This document shows, piece by piece, positions 55,401 to 61,400 of a DNA stretch of 64,000 bases. Position numbers and translations under genes: made by a program. Origin of the DNA: Branchipolynoe longqiensis (lineage: Eukaryota; Annelida; Polychaeta; Phyllodocida; Polynoidae); NCBI GenBank assembly GCA_030323885.1, contig CM059198.1:55602417-55666416 (forward strand), given 5' to 3'. Under the pieces are notes generated by a model. It worked only from the letters and a program-made list of their open reading frames with translations, did no database searches and had not been told where the DNA came from. Every line of letters starts with the position of its first letter. The first letter of the stretch is position 1.

Positions 55401-58400
55401 AATAGGTTAGCATGTTGTAGTGAAATAATTGGTGGCGCTGCGAATGGATTAATGTGGTCGTGAAGTGATAGGTGGCGCTGAGAATGAGTTAATGTAGTGG
55501 TGAACTGACAGGTGGTGCTGAGAATGAGTTAATGTAGTGGTGACGTGTTAGGTGGCGCTGTGAATGGGTTAATGCGGCGGTGAACTGATAGGTGGTGCTG
55601 TGAATGAGTTAATGCAGTGGTGAAGCGATAGGTGGTGCTGAGAATGAGTTACTGTAGTGGTGAAGCAATAAGTGGCGCTGTGAACGGGTTAAATGAAATT
55701 AAGTGCACACATACAGTATGGTAGAAAGATTATTATTACCCAGACTGCATGGAGGTTTTCCATGGTGACCAGTTGCAGGCTGGGGCGGGCGTTGGCCTCA
55801 AGGAACGCTGATATATCGGCTTCGCTAGCAGGCTGGTATAAGGAAGAAAGAAACAGCGGTTCAGTCAAACAGCTCGGAGGATTCCTCGAATACTGGTGAG
55901 GATGATTAATGATCGCTAACCATTCACTTGACCTCTCCAACCAGTGGTCCACAACTAGTTCATCAAAGGCCGTGGTATGTGCTCTCCTGTCCGTGGAAAA
56001 GTGTATATAAAAAACCCTTTGATGCTTATGGGAAAGAATAGCCTATGTGGCGGCAGCAGGTTTCCTCCAAAGAAATATGTCAGAATGACCATATGTTTGA
56101 CGTTCAATAGCCGATGATACTATATACAAAAATCAATGTGCTCTAAAGGCGTCATTAAGTAAAACTTGTTTTATTTAACAACACCTCTAGAGCACATTGA
56201 TTAAAGTTGCATGGTCCAATGAAATATAATTTTGTCAAAATTAAAACAACTACTTACATTTGATCGTATATATCCAACTTAGATACTGGTGTATTAGCTA
56301 ATGATTTCGGACAACATATTGTAAAATATTTGGGAATTTTCAGGTGGATTATATTTCATGCTCTGAAGACAAGGACCTGCCGAGTACAGGCCAGGTCACC
56401 TGACTGGTACCTGTTTGCATTGGTACTCTGCAGGCAAGGGGCTGCCGGGTACAGGCTGGGTCACCTGGCTGGTACCTGGTTGCATTGATACTCTGCAGCC
56501 AAGGGCCTGCTGGGTACAGGCTGGGTCACCTGACTGGTACCTGGATTTTAATCTATAAATAAGGGTGCATGGCATGTGCACGCCCTCTCTCACCACCGCC
56601 ACCAGCCAGCCCAGACTATGTGCATGTGCCTGTAGCAACTTTAGTTTTGGGATTAAACCATGTGAGTACAATATTGTGTTTTTCTTGTGTGATATTTTAG
56701 TTACTGAGCCCAACAAGTGATTTTGGAGGTAGATAGTTGATATATCTAAAGAATATGTGTAGAAGTTCTCTGACAACTATTTCAATTTAATCTAACATCA
56801 TATACTTTAATACCATCAACAATTTCTGAGATACACAAACTTTTCAGTGGTGACCATGACGATTTTAACTCCAACTTCTGGGCTAGGTGTCTGATTTTGT
56901 CCACATGATAGACATTTTTTTGTACGCGCATGTTTGTTTCACATGGGCTGACTGGTGGTTGTGTGGAGAGTGCCACGTACACGCACATTAGTGTGGTGTG
57001 CGACGTGTAAATTTGTTCTGTGTAGTGTGTGAGGTTCACATTGGGTTGACGTGTATGATTGCATTTGTGGTAGGCATACATTATTTTTGTGATATTTATG
57101 TCATTTACAATGTTTTATTTTACATGCTGAAATGCAGTTGGTGCTTGTAAGCAAGAACTCATGAACACTCTGCCTTTACAGAACATATTTTCTTTAATTT
57201 AAACTGCTATAACTTTCTTAATATTACTTTATGAAAGTTGTATGACTGTCAGGTTTAAGATCTGTCCAAGCCATTTCTGTTGCTATTTGTTCATTGAGAT
57301 AGTGTACATTCCTTTTTAAGCAAAATATTTTTCAATTTGTCACATACCTACTGATAAAATAGGAATTAGATGCATTTCAGGTGTCCAATATAATTTATAT
57401 GTGTTAAACTATGATTATATTGTCCTTCACTGGTTCTCTTTGCTTTTGGAAATTGACATGGTGTTGTAGGCCTAGGCCTAATGTTTGCCAAATGAAATAT
57501 TGGATTGACAGCAGTTCATGTGAATATTGGGAATGCTAAAAACATATTGCAGCATAAACAATTTTGGCATTGACATGATGATGAAAACCCACAACACGTG
57601 TTCTTCTATTGATACTGACATAACATATTGATATAACAACTATGTGACTACTATGTTTCAGCCCTATCGAAGGTGTCCATTGATATCCATTCCAGTGAAA
57701 TAGAATGTATTCAAACAAACAGAAATATAAAAGATGTGTGACATAGGCCTACATGCATTGTGTTCATGGTGTCTAACAGATTGAGAATCCCTACCAATTG
57801 TTGACTTCCATGCATTGTGCCTATGCTCTTTCACACAAAGGTAGGTTTCCATATAAATTGTGGGTTCTAGTAGCTTGCATGGTAAATGTATTGGGAAAGG
57901 GCTATATAAAGTAAAATTAATTCAATTAAAAGAAAGAAATAAAACTTGATTCTGGTAGGCGATGCAGGGAACCCCATCTTATTCACTGTTTATCATTCAT
58001 GGTGAATGTAATGGAGAATAGCTACATGAAGTACATATTAAGTGATTTAACAAAAATATATATAAATAAATAAATAAGATCATATAAAATTGAAAATTTG
58101 ATTTATGTCATAGGCCTACACTGTGGGCACCATCATTCTGTTCAGTGCTTGGTTGTGTCTGGGAGTCTTTTCAGTACTACAGCGATGTCGATAACTGGTG
58201 CACAGGCAGGCGCAGACTGACACTGGGAACTCACAGGGTTGCTTACATGCTGCCAGTCTGGTGAAGAGCTCTCAGTAAGGTGACTATCTAATGCTGTCTA
58301 ATGAGTTATTCCATTAATAACAGGGTGCTCTAATAATCACATGTTCATAGTGGAAGTTGTGAGTGGCAATTCATTCTTTCAATAACAGGGTCCCCTACAA

Positions 58401-61400
58401 GTCACAAATTGTGTGGTTGAGATTGTAATTAATTTTTAATATATAAAAAAAATTAAAAAGAGAATTGTATTGATATTTGCTATACTCTTTGCATTACAAC
58501 AGTTAAACATGGTGAGTACTAGACAGAAACAGACAGATATGCAAAAGTTGTTTAATGACTGGGTGACAGCAGGTAAACAGTCAGGGGCTGTTAAGGCAGA
58601 GGATACAATGGAGCAATTATGGCCACTATATGCATTACAGTTAGTACAGTCAAAGGACCCAGAGATGAGTATAGCTATTGGAAAAGATGTGGAGGACAGG
58701 AGACTGGATAGAAGCTTTAGGGAGAGAGAAAAGGCAGAGAAGAAGGCATATAGATCACTGCATGTCTATGGAAAAAGGATTGAGACGATAGATGGCCAAG
58801 ATAAGAGTACACTTAGGAAATGGTTAGAACAGATTACACAGCAAAGGAGGGTTCTAAAGCTATAGATGGAGATGTGATTGAGTTGGCAGTATCTAGTTCT
58901 ACAGGATGCTTGCAACAGACTTTATTGGGAATTTTAAGGGAAGGATCAGATCCTGGATGGGAAACAGTGAGAGCAAAGGTGTCAAAGCTACTTCTCACCC
59001 AAGATGAGAGTTTATTTTTACAAAAAGAGTTGCGAAAAATGAAGCAGCTGGAAGGTGAGTCAGAGGCTGCATATTGCCAGAGGTACAAAGATGCACTTTA
59101 CAAAGCATACAGTGCTGAGGAGATGGCACATGTCAATAAGAAAGAGTTAATCTCACAGTTCACAGACTCATTGTCATCAGTCACTATTAGATTTTTTATT
59201 GAAATGCAGAGTGCACAGACATTGGAGGAGACTATGGAGCTAGCCTGTAGGACAGGCCAAGCTACAGAAAAGGTAGCCAATACTGATGGTATAGTTCCAG
59301 TTAGTGCAGTTAGGGTAGTGGATAAGAAAGGGGCAAGAAAAGAAGACAGTGTTGATATGCAATTACAGATGATGAAAACTATGCAAGGGGAAATGAAGCG
59401 ATTAAGTAAGGAAATAGCTGACATGTGAAAATTAACATTAACCAGTGAATTTATAACCTCACCCCTTTGGACACTCACTTTAAAACACCCCATTATGCAG
59501 GGAGGCCATTAACCAATTAGGCCAATCTCATGACCTCTTTAGCCTCCCCCGACCAAGTAGGCCTACTGTGCAGGGCCATAGAGGGGAAGGGGAAATAAGG
59601 TGGATGTTGCCAGCCCCTCCATGTTGGATATTCAATGCTCTTTGGTCAATTCTATAAATATAATTAATCAATTTGGGTAACTTAAATTACTATTTTTTTT
59701 ACATTTGTCAATTAAAATTGCATCTGCCATCAGGACTATGTATGGTATGAGGGAGGATGAGACATATGGATGACATAACAGTAAATAATAACAGAGAAAT
59801 AATATGTACATGAGAAATGCAAGCAGTACGCATATCCTTGGTGGTCTAAATGTATGTGAGGATGCACATGCATGTGTTTTGCATGCATCCATTTGAAATT
59901 TGTCAGTTACCCTGTATATAAAAGGAAAACATTTTTTTGTTATTGAATGTAAAAAGGAGTGAACCATATGGAGTGAGATATGTGCATTTGAAAGTTTTTG
60001 AACATCAGCCGGGCCTGAGCATTAATAGTTTGATGGGATCCACCGCAAATACACAGGTATGCGGTTTTAATGCTATGATGGCAGCAGCCGTTCTGGTTTT
60101 GCCTATGTGTTGTTTGGATGGGATCCGTCGCAAATGCGCCAGGTTCTGAGCTTAATGCTATGATGGCAGCAGCCATATTCTACGATCCCGTGAAACCATT
60201 AATGCTCAGGCCCAGCTGAATCATAGAATGTGCAGTTTGGTGGGTGGTTGCATAGTTTGATTTTTGAAATTTATGCCATTGGGACGATGTCAATCATATA
60301 CCGATGTATGTGATGTTGGATATTCGATGCTACTTGGTCAATTCGATAGATATAAATCAACTTAACCATTCTACAAAATAATATTTGGTTAAAAACCGTA
60401 GTGCCACGGGCCTATGGCACCAATCCATTCCCAGGATGTTCCCAGAACAAACAGAAATACCTACCTACAGCCCTGTCAGGTTTCAGGATTAGTAGGTCAT
60501 CTCACATCACGTGGTCACCGCGAGATGACCATTTGGGTCATAGCCACAGGACTTTGGGCAAGCTTGTCGAAATTATTTAGGGTTTTTCAGCTCAAATTGC
60601 TCCAACACTAGCCAATATTCATCAAAGTTACTCGGGACTAATGAATATTAGGATATAATGATCAACCTGAGCTATTTATCTCAAATATAACTAACAAATT
60701 CAAATGCCATCGAACCATGCAACTTTAACTCTGAAGTGAAAACATGCTAATTTAATTTTGGTGTGCACTTTGACATTTTAGACATACGCATTGTTTAGCC
60801 ATTTATGGGCATAGCCGCATAGCACAGGAGAACCCTGCTGTAATAGATGTTTAATGAGTGCACCCGTATCTAAATTGGATAAGTCCGATCAAATGCAAGT
60901 AAGTGTTTTTGGTTTCGAAAATGTGATTTTTCATCAGACTCTGCAGGTTTCATTGCTTTATTATCATACGAGGCTTTTTTCAAGTTTTTGTGCAAATATA
61001 GTTTATTCATTGAATAAAGTCTTTTGTCTGGGCCGTGGCACTGGTCCTCCAGCCATGTTACAATACAGTTATTTACAATATATGTATATTTAGTCTGATA
61101 TTTTCATCAGCAGCTAGATCAAGTCAGCTGAGATAACAATATTAATCATTCCAAGACTTACATATGGCATAGTCTGACAAAATTCACATATGAGATAGTA
61201 ATTATATGCTGTATACATACTTACGTACATAGATGTGTATTGATTAAACAGTTATGCTTCTTTCTCACAGACCAGTTTAACCGCTTTGGGTTTTTATGAA
61301 TTCAGACCATCTAAGAAGATTTAAATGGACAAAATCAACAAAAACATAAACCTACATTCTGTGTGAGTACATGAGGCGTCTTCTCAAAAGGGTGGATGAC

